From: Cryptomeria japonica
Lineage: Eukaryota; Streptophyta; Pinopsida; Cupressales; Cupressaceae
Length of the DNA: 64,000 nt
Direction: 5' to 3'
Assembly: GCF_030272615.1 (NCBI RefSeq)
Contig: NC_081407.1
Coordinates: 316,538,456-316,602,455, forward strand
The translations under genes were made by a program, and so were the position numbers. The notes below the pieces were generated by a model that worked only from the letters and a program-made list of their open reading frames with translations, was not told the origin of the DNA and ran no database searches. Every line of letters starts with the position of its first letter. Position 1 is the first letter of the stretch. Of the stretch, positions 44,901-57,600 are shown one piece after another.

Positions 44901-47040
44901 TGGAAAATATTAAATTTATAGCTAAAGCTATAAATTTAGAAAACATCTACAATTGGAGGCACACCACCCTTTTGAATGTCTCTTATAAAAGTATTACCAA
45001 AGCACCAGCTCTTAAGCTTTAGCCTAAGCTTCAGTAGTTGATGCATCCTAAGCAAACTAGCTTCATTAAATCTAGATTTATTTTAGATAATATTATTGTT
45101 GTTTGGGAGAGTTTGGATTAAACTTGGCATTCACAATAACCTAGACCATTGTTCAGTTAGGTTCATTTTTCCAAAGCTTACACCCATATTAAATATTTGT
45201 GTATCCTTTTTGTAATCCAAGCTATTGGATTTGGGCCTCACTCCATTCTGTCGATGAAACTATTATTCAAAAATGACTCAACTTGCATTACTATAAATGC
45301 CGAACAATCTTAAAAACTTTAATTATTTTTGTTTTATTTGTCAAGGGTGTCTTCTTGCTCTATATCTCTAAATGATTGTTGTCAAAGGTTTTAGATAGCT
45401 TTAGCTAATTCAATTTCTCATTCCTTGTTCAAGGGGGTTTTGTTACAATTTAGACAGACTGGAGCAATAAATAAATATTAAATGTGATGCAGAATAAAAG
45501 AGGCAAAAATAACAATGCACAATAACACAAAGATTCAACGTGGCTCACTGAATGCAATCTACATCCATACATAAACAACCATCCACTTCATTTTTATTAT
45601 CAAGCAAAGAGAAAATTACATTATGGTGATTTTTTGTATTCCACAACCACTTATTTATCAGGCCTTTATGGCAGTTTACAAAGGTAGATTTACATACCAA
45701 AGCAAAGGTTGACTCCTTTATTAAATAATGAGTATTTTTTGCTTTGGGGGCACTACCCCTGAGCCTCACCCCAATAGCCCCTATTGGGGATGTTGCCCCT
45801 AGACCCCTACCATGGGCTCCACCCTCCCGCCCCAAGGGGTAGTCACACTAGGCCTCAAAGGAGGGGTTTTTCCCCCTCCATTCCCCTATAATTGATTTGG
45901 GGAGAACTTGGCTAACAAAGTAACAAAAAATTTAAGCTCGACAACATGATTAGTTGCCACATACCATCAAGTTTCTCTTCCCAAATTTCATAGTCAAAAG
46001 GTCAATGGTCATGTTACATCAATGAATATTTCCTCTCATTGGGGATGAGAATAATATCAATAAAGTGCTTCATTGTTTGGATTTTTTTGTTTTCTAGTTT
46101 GAGCATTAGTGGTAGAAGACCAAATTCTATAAGCAATCTTTTCTTCACAAGCTAGCTCGATTAGATAGTTTTAATTAAAAATGGAAGAGAATGGGTAAGT
46201 TTTTTACTTTCTAAGAATACCCTTATTTCAAGCTTATCCTTCCAAGTTCTATGGTAGACTATTATTACCAAAAAAAATTTAAAAAGGACATTTATTAGAT
46301 GATCAAGCCTCTTTTCTTAGTTCCCATTTCGCTCCAAAATATTGGCTATCACCCATGTTTAGTATTCCTCTTACTGAGTACCTCCAAAAGCTTCTTATTT
46401 AAAGATTGAGAAAGTATTTTCTCACTTTCTCTAGAATTCCACTGATTGTCACCATAATTTTTACTAGGTAGCTTGGGATTATTATTTCTTGATCCCTCAA
46501 TATTTTTGAAGGTTAGGCCTTCTTTCTATTTTTCAACAAAGAATCACTTTTTGTGTCAAATGCATTATCAAATCCTTAGAAGGAAATAAAGCCTACAAAA
46601 AATTAAGTATTGCATCAACTCTAATGTGTCCTATGGTATACCAACCTATAAATGCTTTGATTTGGGTACTCTTCTCACCATGCAAGTCCAAATTCAAGGG
46701 TCTTCCATTATCAAAAGTATCCATAAATATAAGGGTTGTTAAAATCCTTGGTATTTATGGACAAGAAAAGACTTAAATTCACTAATCTCTCTATAAATTA
46801 GCAAATTATTTAATGGTCTCCAAATTTTTCATGTCAAGATTACCCTCTAGCTAAGGTATCATGGATTCACACCTTGAAATTTATTGAAAAAGTGATAAGA
46901 GTGTTACTAGACTTCATTCATTATGATACTAAGAATCTTCTTTCTTTACTAAAGTTTAAAACTAAATACAAGCTTTTTAATCAAGATCAAGACAATTTTG
47001 AGGTTGTTGTTGATGTCGTCTCTCCCCAAATGATTGAAAA
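42000..47040 (+). pseudogene. Second LINE (L1-type), heavily decayed
   Basis: Plus-strand fragments appear in LINE order. An ORF1 DUF4283-like stretch at 42260-42440 reads AMLNYDPWLAHSLLVFKP and VFIFVEFFKLPF. Endonuclease remnants at 43630-43745 include VIDVYAQND and LCREFNM. The RT start at 44759 reads NDKASSLDGLPCEFYK, followed by WRHTTLLNVSYKSITK and HPKQTSFIKSRFILDN. Later pieces to 47040 resemble the thumb and C-terminus. Stops are frequent. A foreign LTR-like piece interrupts it at about 45450-45965. Confidence 0.65.
45450..45965. mobile_element. Insertion in the LINE, probable solo LTR
   Basis: Sequence unlike its LINE flanks, with AACGTGGCTCACTGAATG near 45538 (recalling the ACGTGG-TTC-CC word in many plant Copia LTRs) and a C/G-rich part at 45735-45890. 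That part contains the perfect palindrome CCCCAATAG-CCC-CTATTGGGG (45769-45789) and GGGGTTTTTCCCC. No coding content beyond a chance frame. Ends not fixed. Confidence 0.35.
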
Positions 47041-47041
47041 A

Positions 47042-47830
47042 TGTTAGATTTTGAGTCTTAGACCAGCAATCAGACTTTCAATATGTAATTTCAGATTAGG
47101 ATTAAGTGAATAAAACTAGTAAATGAAAGAAAGAAATGAGTGCACAAGAGACCAACTCAATTACCTTGGGAAAACCTCCAAGGAGGAAAAACCCAGCACT
47201 AAAGACCCACAGGTCAGATTATGTATTCAATTCTGAATTGTAATAATACAATACTTAGCTCAAAAGTGAGATCTTCAAACTGCACACTTGCATGAATCAA
47301 ATCTGCCCCTTTTAGACACCAGGTCTGCACTTTAACATCAACCCGATCTGCACTTTAACAGTTGAATCTGGACATTCACATGCACTAGGTCTGCACTTTC
47401 TTGGCAACTGAATCTACACTTTCTGTTTGCAATTAGGGCATAGAGATCTTCACACAAGGTTGAATCTTGTGTTATCAGCAGAGTCTTCAACTTTGCACAA
47501 TAATATTTGCACTTCTAGGTTTCAAGGTCGCACTTAGATTAGACTGAATTTGCACCTTGACAGAAGTATTTCACATAGACTGAATTCGCACCTTGCTGGA
47601 GTTATTTCACATAAACTGAGAGCATAAGCAAAACTGAATGAATTTAACCATGCCAAACATCCTTTATTTATATGGTGTGTAGGCTCATTTAGGTCGGCTA
47701 TATTAAATTGTTTTGGCACCAATTTGTAGCGTGGCATTATAGTGCAAGTGTGGCGTGCTCATTATAGGGTTGGCCTTACACGCTATCTCCTTTATTATTT
47801 ACACGTTATCCTTGAGAAAGGGCCCAACCC
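47042..47830. mobile_element. LTR-like segment
   Basis: Begins TGTTAGATTTTGAGTC at 47042. It contains TTACCTTGGGAAAACCTCC and GGAGGAAAAACCCAGC (47162-47197), a phrasing common in plant Copia LTRs, and a cluster of TCTGCACTTT words at 47320-47420. No coding frame is convincing. The right end is uncertain. Confidence 0.35.
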
Positions 47831-48627
47831 CTTTTTGTGATTCGGATGTTGCCTTAGGCAATCCGAATCCCATTTTCCCTAAATAGGTGTGAGATATTTT
47901 AAGCCATTGTGGAAGGATTGAAAATGGTGCTCTAATATGTCCTTTCATAATTACAATAATTTTAAATATTATATTTGTCTTTTTCATCATTTGTGTATGG
48001 TTAATTAGTTGAACCATTGTTGACAATTTCAATTGTTTATTAGTTCATTGTAGTGCAATTTTTAGTGCGTCTAGTCAACCATGCTTGAACCTAAGTTTGC
48101 TCATTTTTCAAAAGTATTCTCTATAAAGGTATCCCTATTGGTGCTCGTTTAGTAATTTTTGGGGCTCTCAATCCTCGTTTATTTTATGAGAATTTTGAGA
48201 ATCTGAATTCACATTTTCTAGTAGTTTTACTCAAGATCTCAAGAATCTTAGCATTAGATAAATGATTATTGGAGGCCCATTTAGCCTGCTCCATTTTCTT
48301 GGCATATATTTTTTCTATGAATCTGACCTAGTTTAGAAAGGTGGAAATACACTAGTATTACAAGATGTTCTATAGACCAACATTTTATAATATGGAGAGT
48401 GATAATTAATTATTACAACAACAAATAGAAATATTGAAAGAATACGTTCAAATTCATGAAATGTTCCTTAATATCATTTTTCTCAAAATAAATATCATCT
48501 TAGAAGTAGGAGGAACTTAATACAATAGATGAGTGAGCTACAACATGTTCAACAATGACTCTTTCGTGTAATTTTCTTATTACTTGTAATGTTAAACACT
48601 AGTACTTGTTATATATGTACTAAAAAA
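47831..48627. other. No gene recognised
   Basis: Ordinary AT-rich sequence between the LTR-like segment and the truncated gag. It should hold the pol region if the gag element were complete, but no protease or polymerase motif is seen, so the element was deleted here. Confidence 0.5.
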
Positions 48628-50406
48628 TTAGATAAGAAGTGTATCATGCCCAGGTTGACGATGAAATTGACAAAAAGATTTGTTATCAAAATAAGGTGAA
48701 GTAATCTTTGCAGGATCAATTTGCCTTATAGGAGGAAGAGTAAGCACATTTTGTTCCAATAACTTATTCATAATACTATGCAATGATTCATTCAAAGGAG
48801 TAAACTTTCTTTCTTTCCTGAAAAACTTAGAAATAGGAGACACACCTGATGCTGCATTCACATTGTTGTTGATGATGTTTTCATTGAATTTAATGGACTC
48901 CCTGTTCGGTTTAAACTTCCCAAATGGTTGTTGACTACTATCACCCTTATCACTCGGAGCCATAGGATGTGATTGTTCCATTTGACTCACAGTCAGTTGA
49001 TAATTGTGAAGAGTTGCGCACAACTGTTGGAAAGAAGTAAACTCAGAAAACAGGAGTTTTTCTCTAATGTCTTTTTGTAAATTAGAAATAAAGATTCTTT
49101 GAATATCATTGTCAGGCACTGGAAAGGAAATTTGAGCATACAAATGCTTATATCTACCAATGAAATCAGTCACTTTTTCTTTAACACCTTGTTTACAATG
49201 CATTAAATCAATCAAAGTAACCTTAGGACTTATATTGTTTTGAAATTGTTGAATGAAAGCATTTGCAAGTTGTTCGAAAGAAGTAATAGAATAGGAAGGC
49301 AACGAGCAATACCATTGTAGGGCTTTGTCTCTTAATGTTCTAGTAAACAGTTTTGCAAGCAACCTTTGGTCATAAGCAAAATCAGTATATATTGTTTGAA
49401 AGGTCTTAACATGTGTTAGAGGATCACCCTTACCATTATAAAGCTCCAAATGCAAAATTTCAACATGTTTAGGGGGGATAGCTCGAACAATGTCAAGAGA
49501 AAGTGGGCTCGCAACATCAAATGTGGGCACACTAAACTTAGATTGGTTCATAGAGGCAATTTGTTGCTGTAAAGAAGAGACAGTTTGTGCAAGATTGTTA
49601 ATGGTCGCTTCAGTCGAAGAATTCATATTAGACGTGTTAGATTGTGATGGAGGTGTTATGTTATTGAAAGAAGGTAGAGAGTAAGGTGGTGGGACACTAT
49701 GATAGTTAGTCATAGGAGATGATTGGACAGGAGGAACACTACAAGGAGGAATGGAAGAGTTAAATGAATTGCCCCCTTGCGTCATGTTCATTTGTGGAGA
49801 TATAATAGGAACACTCATTGAAGGAATGAATGAAGAAGTTGGATTGAATGAAGGAAGAGGGTTGATTGAAGAAGAAGGATTGCCCCCATGATTAGTGATC
49901 ATAGGAGGAATGTCTTGTATTGAAGTAGTCATTATGTTTGATGTAAAAGTAGGTATACTAGCAATAGAAGTTGTCAAAGGAATAGAATGATTGTCTTGAG
50001 TAGGAGGTTGTGTATAACCTAAGGTTTCGGCACAACTTTTCATAGGCATCACATTTGAATCCACAATGTGTGCAATACCACGCAAAATATCAATTCCATT
50101 CTTATCACTTTGAAGCATACGTTTTAGACCCTCAATTAAAGGAAGAGCTTGACTATCAGGGTATTCTTGAGACATCCACTGTCGAAAATCGTCAAATTGG
50201 TTATCCAATTTTGAAAGTTGTTCTACAGAAACCTCATGGAGAGCTTCTTCATCATTAAGAGGATTAGAGGAATTACCCATGTCCTCATTAAAAAGACCAT
50301 TCAAATTAGGTTCCATCTCCTCAGTAATTAAACCTTGGAAAGACTTAATTCTAAGGCTTCGTCTAACGGGAATAGTGTAAGTAGGGCTTATTGTTGTAAA
50401 ACTCAT
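48628..50406 (-). CDS. LTR-retrotransposon Gag polyprotein, C-terminally cut
   Basis: An intact 592-residue frame. The N-terminus reads MSFTTISPTYTIPVRRSLR. A low-complexity Pro/Ser/Asn/Thr linker (about 160-290) is followed by the capsid-like Retrotrans_gag domain (about 300-470): LELYNGKGDPLTHVKTFQ, ALQWYCSLPSYSITSFEQLA and RIFISNLQKDIREKL. The last residues, SFCQFHRQPGHDT, begin a CCHC-type knuckle that is never completed, because the frame ends four codons later. No pol follows. The frame is surprisingly open for a fragment, so deletion may be recent. It is Ty3/gypsy-like from the gag type. Confidence 0.8.
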   Translation of the reverse strand: MSFTTISPTYTIPVRRSLRIKSFQGLITEEMEPNLNGLFNEDMGNSSNPLNDEEALHEVSVEQLSKLDNQFDDFRQWMSQEYPDSQALPLIEGLKRMLQSDKNGIDILRGIAHIVDSNVMPMKSCAETLGYTQPPTQDNHSIPLTTSIASIPTFTSNIMTTSIQDIPPMITNHGGNPSSSINPLPSFNPTSSFIPSMSVPIISPQMNMTQGGNSFNSSIPPCSVPPVQSSPMTNYHSVPPPYSLPSFNNITPPSQSNTSNMNSSTEATINNLAQTVSSLQQQIASMNQSKFSVPTFDVASPLSLDIVRAIPPKHVEILHLELYNGKGDPLTHVKTFQTIYTDFAYDQRLLAKLFTRTLRDKALQWYCSLPSYSITSFEQLANAFIQQFQNNISPKVTLIDLMHCKQGVKEKVTDFIGRYKHLYAQISFPVPDNDIQRIFISNLQKDIREKLLFSEFTSFQQLCATLHNYQLTVSQMEQSHPMAPSDKGDSSQQPFGKFKPNRESIKFNENIINNNVNAASGVSPISKFFRKERKFTPLNESLHSIMNKLLEQNVLTLPPIRQIDPAKITSPYFDNKSFCQFHRQPGHDTLLI

Positions 50407-51570
50407 GCACTAAAGAGAGAAAGAAGATTTTGAATTTTAGAGGTAGCAAATTTCAGTAAAACCAGCCAATCTTCTAGATTTAAGCTGTTAAATACAATCA
50501 GGACAACCTCCCGAAATTTCAGAAAAAATGTCCGGGACCGTGGCGCTCGGGGTGCACACGGTCTTCGCAACTTTTTTTGAAATTTGCAGGGATGAAAGTT
50601 ATGATAATTTTACAGCTAACCTGAAAAAATTGAGTGATTTTACGATCTGTAGATAGGCCAAATTAAAGTTGCAATCTCAAAATTGAACCCTACCAAGATT
50701 GTCGAAAAATGCAAAATTTGAATTTTGAAAAAGAGAGGGAAACTGAAATTTTGAATTTTATGATTTTAGAAAGAATACCAAAAGCAATGCAAGTTTTGAA
50801 ATTTGAAAGTTGACTCAATTTCACGCAAAATTCAATTTTGAAAGCGGAAATCAAAGTTGTTGTAATTAAGCACTTAATTTCAAAAGTCACAAATTGCAAA
50901 AATTTGAATAAATCACTGAAATTTCGAATGAATGATAACACACTTTTCAGATTTAGGACTGTAAGAAACACAATTTTGATACCAATTTCAATTTCAACAA
51001 TTTTTGAATGATTAGAAGCCTCAATCCAAGCAATCGCTAGACCAACTTTGACTGTAATTTTGAAGGTGTTAAAATTGATAAAATCAGCCAAAATTCTGGA
51101 TTTTAGCAGAAAAATACAGTAAGATCTAGCTCCCGAAATTTCGGAAAAAATGTCGGGGACGATGGCGCTCGGGGTGCACATGGTCCTTGCAACTTTTTTC
51201 CAAATTTTTAGGGATGAAAGATATTGTGATTTTATTGCGGAATCCAAAGTTACAGCCGATTTGGAGATGTTTTGATCAGTGAATTTGTCAAACAAAGGTT
51301 GAATCAAGAGGGTTTCAAAAATTAGGGTTTTAACACTTAACCACTTAATTTTCAAAATTAAAGCACAAATATGAATTGATAATTTGTAATAGAAGGGCAG
51401 ATCTGAAACAAGCATTAACAATTAAACATTTCACAAGTTTAATTACTTAAAAAGAAAATTTAGGGTTTTTATGCAATTAACCTTAAAAATTTTGCAAAAG
51501 ATCAAACATGGAAATATAATTAGGAAAGAAAAATTTTCAGATCTAACCATGAATAATCAGAATGAGGATG
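50407..51570 (-). other. Leader region of the gag element, with an internal duplication
   Basis: The stretches starting at 50503 and 51121 are diverged copies about 620 bases apart. Each has CCCGAAATTTC, a G/C-rich GTGGCGCTCGGGGTGCACA-type core and GCAACTTTTTT. The rest is T/A-rich with runs of AATTTTGAA. A 243-codon minus-strand frame at 50690-51421 is composed of this low-complexity sequence and is probably not coding. Confidence 0.55.
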
Positions 51571-51588
51571 TTCACGTCGGGTTCACCA
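51571..51588 (-). other. Primer-binding site of the gag element
   Basis: On the minus strand TGGTGAACCCGACGTGAA starts three bases after the LTR 3' end. It has the TGG start and 18-base length of a tRNA-complementary primer site. The tRNA is not assigned. Confidence 0.6.
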
Positions 51589-51591
51589 AAA

Positions 51592-52837
51592 TGTAAAGCG
51601 GAAAAATCGAACCCTAGTCGTTCTCCTCTCCCCAACTCCGAAGAGAGAGAAGGGAGATTCACTAGGGTTGATGGTTTTCACTTAGGAGAGACTTTACATT
51701 CAAAAAAGGGGTTGAAACCCACAAGATCCAATCCCACGCAATGCAAGATTGGATTCTATATGAGTTTCAAGGGGTGTGATAGCAAGGATACCCTCTTTTG
51801 TAAAGAAATGTAGATAGAAAGATTGAACTAGGAATGCATGTAAAGTGGGAAATATTCGCTTATAAACAGAGATAGGGATATGATATGAAGCTGCGGACCT
51901 GGAATTAGCAGTAAAATGTCGAGACGGCGCTGTCCTGCAAATTTGAGCAAAAGTTGACAGGACGATGGCGCCCGGCGTGCACATGGTCCTCCAAAAAATC
52001 CGCGAAACGAAGGGGGATCTGTTCGTCTCTGCATAAGGATTCCAGATCTTCAATTTCAGCCGCGTACCTGCAACCTACACACAGAAAAAGCGAAGACGAT
52101 TGGGGGGTTAGGGATTAGGGGTTTGCCCTTAGGTCAAACCCTGGTTTTGGAATTAACCAAGAAATGAGAAATGCTGTAAATGTAATGTAAAACAAGTACT
52201 AATACCTTGTTGTAAGGATGTTTGTATCCTTATATGCGAAGGTATAGATGTTGTTGTTTGTTGTATGTTGTATGTTGTAGTATGTGATCTCCTCTTCAAT
52301 GGTTGAATCCTTGTCTTGAATGCAACACCTAGCCTTGAATGGAGACTTAGAATGATCAATTGCTTGAAGGAATGCTTGAATGCTTGAATGTTTGAATATC
52401 GTTTCCACTTTTTTCCATCCTCCCCAAAATGAGAGAGGAAAAGTAGTTTATATACTTGCCAATTAGGGTTAAAAGACTGATTTTCCCGACCTTAGGCCGA
52501 CCAGGAAATGTTATTTTCCAATTTGCAAACAAAAAGGCCCGAAATCCCATAGGAGACCGGGCCCAAAATAGGGCCAGGGACCAGGGCGCTGGGCGCCATG
52601 GTCCTGGGGGACCAGGGCACTAGGCACCCTAGTCCTGAAGGACCAGGGCGCTGGGCGCTCTGGTCCCACCTCCCGGGACAACAGGGTGCAAGGAGGGATC
52701 AGGCAGGGTGCTGGAAAAATGCAGTTTTTGATGTCGTGGACAAGTTTCGGGGTCTCCATTCAGGTTTAGTGTTGCGTCGCCATCGTGAAGACCCAAATGC
52801 AGTTGAATTGCAAGTGTCGCAATTTTAGGACGCTACA
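51592..52837 (-). mobile_element. 5' LTR of the gag element
   Basis: On the minus strand it runs from TGTAGCGTCCTAAAATTGCG to CGCTTTACA, 1246 bases with TG/CA ends. Near its start, three imperfect copies of a G/C-rich palindrome (GGACCAGGGCGC, TGGG, GCGCCATGGTCC) lie at 52580-52670. A related motif is at about 51960-51990. A partner LTR is not in the window. Confidence 0.7.
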
Positions 52838-53515
52838 CATGTCAATAGTATAACAATAATTAAATTAATCATAACAACAACAACAACAAATATACCATGA
52901 TTTAGATTCATAGCTAATGATCTAGAAGTTAGAAAATAGTTAACAATAATAACAATAATTTGAAATTCTAATATCATTGTTCCAAAAAGTCTCACACTAC
53001 AAAATTCTTGATATGGTATTACAATCAATTATTATTGTCACTTGCTCATTGGCCAATACAATAAGATATTATGTGAGAAGTATACAAACAAATTTTTAGA
53101 ATGCGGTTGGCATGTAAACTTCTCTAAACATCATCAAACATCATTTTAATAATTTCATGTTCTATTGTTATACTATTGTCCATTAACGTGTAGAAATCTC
53201 TATAATCTCATATATCTATTGCAAAATATTGTAAAACATAAATAAATTCTTAAATTAATTTAAATTTATCCATATAATAATAAAATGATTTTAAAGTAAA
53301 AAAATTACTCTTAAAACATATTATTATTGTGAAACTTTGTAAGCTCGAGAGTAACCTTTCAAGACTATGGAACATTGGCAATTATTTGTCACACACACAT
53401 TTTACATACAATACGAGTATAATTGTATGTTCGAGTCCAGGTCGAACTACTCTACACCTAAAAAGGATGTCGGTATTTAGTTTCTAAGTAGAATTAAGTT
53501 TCAGGACGAAAGAGT
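52838..53515. other. AT-rich spacer, no gene recognised
   Basis: AT-rich, with a CAACAACAACAACAA run near 52877. It ends in TTTCAGGACGAAAGAGTTATTG, which could be the inner edge of another LTR element. No protein frame. Confidence 0.45.
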
Positions 53516-54640
53516 TATTGTGATGTGTTTAACCAATGCTCTTGTTCTTTTCAAGATGTAGAAACCTAAAATTAATTAAATTAATATTTAATTAATTTAA
53601 GCCTATCAACATAATTAATTAATTTAACTGTGTTAACCTTATTCCTCACAAAATCATTTAAATCTAATTTAATTAATCATGTCACTATTGTCCAATAATT
53701 AATTTATTAAATAAATAAATTATTCTCTTATTCCTTTAAATAATTATTTCCTCTAAACCCACTCAGTTAATTAATTCTAATTAATTAACTTTGTCATGTG
53801 ATTCCTACAAATCATTTTTTCCTAATCTCACTCAACCTAATTAATCATTCTATAATCTCTCATAATCATGCTTATCATTATCCCTCAATTTTTAATTCCC
53901 ACTCATGTCACCTCAACATTGAGTCTCTCAAAGAAATTCAAATTTCTTTGAATCCCTCAATGCATCCTTATTTTGGAATTTTTAATTCTTCATGTTTGAA
54001 ATTCAAATTTCTCCCTCATTTTTCCCAAGGAATTATCCATATCTTCTATCTAAAATCAATCTCAACCTTTTATGATCAAATCAATCTTGACCCTCCATTA
54101 GCCTCCTCCAATCTATAAATTGGAGCCTATTCTCCTCACAAATCATCCGCTTCTTATGCATTGCATTGTCATGCTACCTATTTCTTCTGTCATCCTCTTC
54201 ATAATCCTCTATCAAATCCATCCATCCTTAATCTTTTCCATCCCGTCCATATTTTCCCATCCGATGTTTGGACACATTTCGTGTAGGGTTTTCCAGCTCC
54301 AGATCTGGTTTTCGAGGGGCCTTGCAATTTAAATCAACTAAATACTTTTCTTTTTGCATAGATTTCACCTAGCGGGTAAGGATGTTACCTTTTGTAACCT
54401 TTTCTATTGGATTTATATATATATAGTTGTTCTTTCATTATTATTCCTGTCAAGCCTGATTCTATTACAGGCAATTGCTTGTACAATTTTCCTCAACCAT
54501 ATCATCTATATCTTGTCCTACATAATCCTTAGCCATTTTCTTGGTCACATTTCTTACCATGCATGTGAATCCCTTTTTCCTTTTACCAATAAATTGTAGG
54601 TATTGAACTGCCCGACCTTTTCCAGAATGCCCGTCAAGAT
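53516..54640 (+). mobile_element. LTR-like segment
   Basis: Starts near TGTGATGTGTTTAACC (about 53519) after a purine-rich GGACGAAAGAG. It carries a TATA-like CTATAAATTGGAGCC at 54112-54126 and, further on, a GC-richer stretch at 54625-54780. Long frames (53798-54118, 54120-54332) are Ile/Ser/His-rich low-complexity translations of AT-rich DNA and are not genes. Confidence 0.35.
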
Positions 54641-57600
54641 CAGCGACCCGGAGCTCGGCATCGCTGTCAGACTTGTTGGGTGTTGTTCGAAGTTTGTTCG
54701 TTTTCTCTCTACTCTCTGCTTGCGTCTAATGTTCGTGTGCTCTGCCCTCTTCCCGTGCCCTCTGCTCGCGCCTACGACATCGCATCTAAGAAAACCCTAG
54801 ATGAAAAGCATCTAACGAAAATAATTTTTAATAAAAATTAACACATTTGTTTTACTGCGAATTTGTTCCAAACTTTAACAAATATTTTCTAATTAGAATA
54901 TTCGACGAATTTCGAACTTGATGATTGAAGTTCACAGAATGCGGTGACTTAGCCAGCAAACATCTCTTTACAATATTTGTAAAATTCCTTTGTAGAACAA
55001 AATTGACTGTTGTATTCTTTATCCAAGGATTGGATCTCTGAAATTTAATAACTAAAATGATTTTAAGACAGTTCTTAAGGAATATCCCACTTAAGAATCT
55101 TGATAATCTGGGTGGAGTTTTTTAAAAATAGAAATGAGATCTCTGTTCAATGTTGGGCCCCAGACTAGAACCTATAAACCCCACAAACTTGGGTTTGTAA
55201 AAAGATTTGAGCAACGACGACATCTAATTCTCATTCAATTGTACATTGTCATGCCTAATCTATGGATGTTGTCTCGTGCCTAATCTATGGGTGCTGTCTC
55301 CAAATCGCTGGAAAATTGTTCACGCCTTAATCTTTTGGAGTTTGGGTCTAACAAGCTTCTAGAGAGGCCAACAATTCTCTGCGACTGTAAACGCTTCTAG
55401 CCCTCAAAATATCCCTTTGTATGGAAGGAGATTTTCTTTTATCATACCATCTCATGAAGATTACACAGTCATTGATCTTCACTTCATTATTATGATAACC
55501 CTTATGATTGTGGTTTTCTCTGCCTTGTTAGTCACAAAGAACCCTATCTCACTATTCACTGTCTTTCTTCTTAATGCATAGATCTGAGCACAAAACCTTT
55601 GTTGCTCTGATCAACTCCTTGATTATGTGATTGAGATGAGTCATTTGCATGCCCTAGCACTGTGATTTTTCAGTCCATATCCTTAACACAAGGTCACTTT
55701 TATGTCTATTGTTGCAAGTTGTTTCTACCATATGCTTAGCTTTCAAAGTCCTTTTTCTTATGTTTGATATGCACATTGTTGTCCTAAATAATCACTTGTA
55801 CAGAGACTTGTTGATCATTGAATCTATCCCCTTTCACTGTCTTATTGAAGCTCTTTAGGCTTGATTTGAAAATAATCTATGTTCATAGCCTTCAATGTCA
55901 TTGGATAGTGAATTAAATCACTATGTTGTTCACTGTCTTTTTAAGTTGGATCTGTTGTATCTCATGATTGTTTCCCTTTTGTCCTGTAATCAAGACAGTG
56001 GCTTTTTTTGATGTGAATGTTGACTGAAATACTAGATTGAAATATTGTCCTTGACATCCTTGCTGCTAATATATCTTAGCTTGAATCAGGCCTCAATGTT
56101 GTGCATGAAATCAATGACGATTGATGACTATTTGACCATTATACCATGTGCATTATATTTCTATTATTGTTTATGTTATTGACACATTCTTTAGGGTTGT
56201 CCATTGGTATTATTTCCATGCATGCCTCTGTATGACTGTAGATTTTGTGCCTCAACAATGAATGAAAACAAGCTCTTACTTTCCCAAAATTTGATTGTAC
56301 TTAGGTGCATGATCTTTATGCTTTTAACAGGTTACTCCTTCATGATAAACACTACACTAAATGTATATGAATACTTTAATCATGTCGATATGCTATTATA
56401 TCTCAAAGCAATGCATTCATCATGGAGTGGCACTATACAATCCTCTTTTAGCACCCAAAAAAGCCAAAAGGTTGTGATCATTGTAATCAAGCCAATCAAC
56501 AATCATGATTAGATTCACTTTGAGTTCAAGAACAAACATAGGCCAATATATGATAGAGCTTTTTTGTTATTACTAGCAAGACATAATAATAGCGTTGTAG
56601 ATACATGAGGATAGAGAAACAATTGTTCCATATGGATGTTTAAAAATTGGTAATTGGGTAATGTAGGTCAAATTATTTAGCTCTTAGATTTGAAGCATAT
56701 CAATCATCATTGGTATAAGTATGTCTATGACATCAATCTGGATAACACGGACTCAAGTAAACTGTAGATACCCTTTTTTAAAGCACGCTGTGAAGTCTCA
56801 CATGAAGGGGCAGAAATGAGTCTCACACACATCTGGCCTTATAATCCTTACTAGAGTTAGTGTGTTAACTATTTGTTTTCTATGTATTACTTTGGAAATG
56901 TGATTTATTTTTATTGAACTTTCTATGAGAAGTGTTATATGTGGACCATATATGCAAGGGACAATATCTAACATACCCAATTCTTTTGGTAATGCATGGC
57001 AATGCCTTATAAAGGTGACACTTCTAGCATCATTTTTGGTGCACAACATGATTATGATTTATCTGTACCCATTTTTTTGTGAAACACTAGAATTGTACAT
57101 CCACTGTCAAAATTATAACACTTGACATCCACTATCAAAATTATAACACCATGAATAAAACATGTCTATTTTTACTAGCTTAATCATTCTTCCTTAAAGG
57201 TTAGCTTAGTTATAAATAGAGTACATATTTAAGGGGAAGAGTCTTCTCCCTTTACAACTGGAAATTTAACCTACCAATCAAGATAATGTTACAGCCCTTG
57301 GAAATCTGTTGTATTTGGCAAATATGGCTATCCCAATATGCAGAAAGAACCATACATTATTCTAAATTAACAATAGTCTATAAAAAAAAGTGCATAATGT
57401 AGAAGAGGGGGCTTCTTTTGAGAAACTAACAAATATTCAACTCTCATTTCAGTGTTACTGGCATTGAAAAAGCAGCCAAACATAGCACAGATAAAACCGT
57501 TCAGGCATGAACCTACCATATTGACAGAAACCCTCAAGAGAAGTACATATCAGTTAGTATAGAATTTGTAAGATATCATAGTTAAACTTCGACTTTACGC

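Noticed and set aside
50690-51421. 243-residue minus-strand frame in the gag leader
   Set aside because: Composed of AATTTTGAA-type low-complexity sequence before gag; no domain and no reason for translation.
53798-54332. Two Ile/Ser/His-rich frames
   Set aside because: Low-complexity translation of AT-rich LTR-like DNA.
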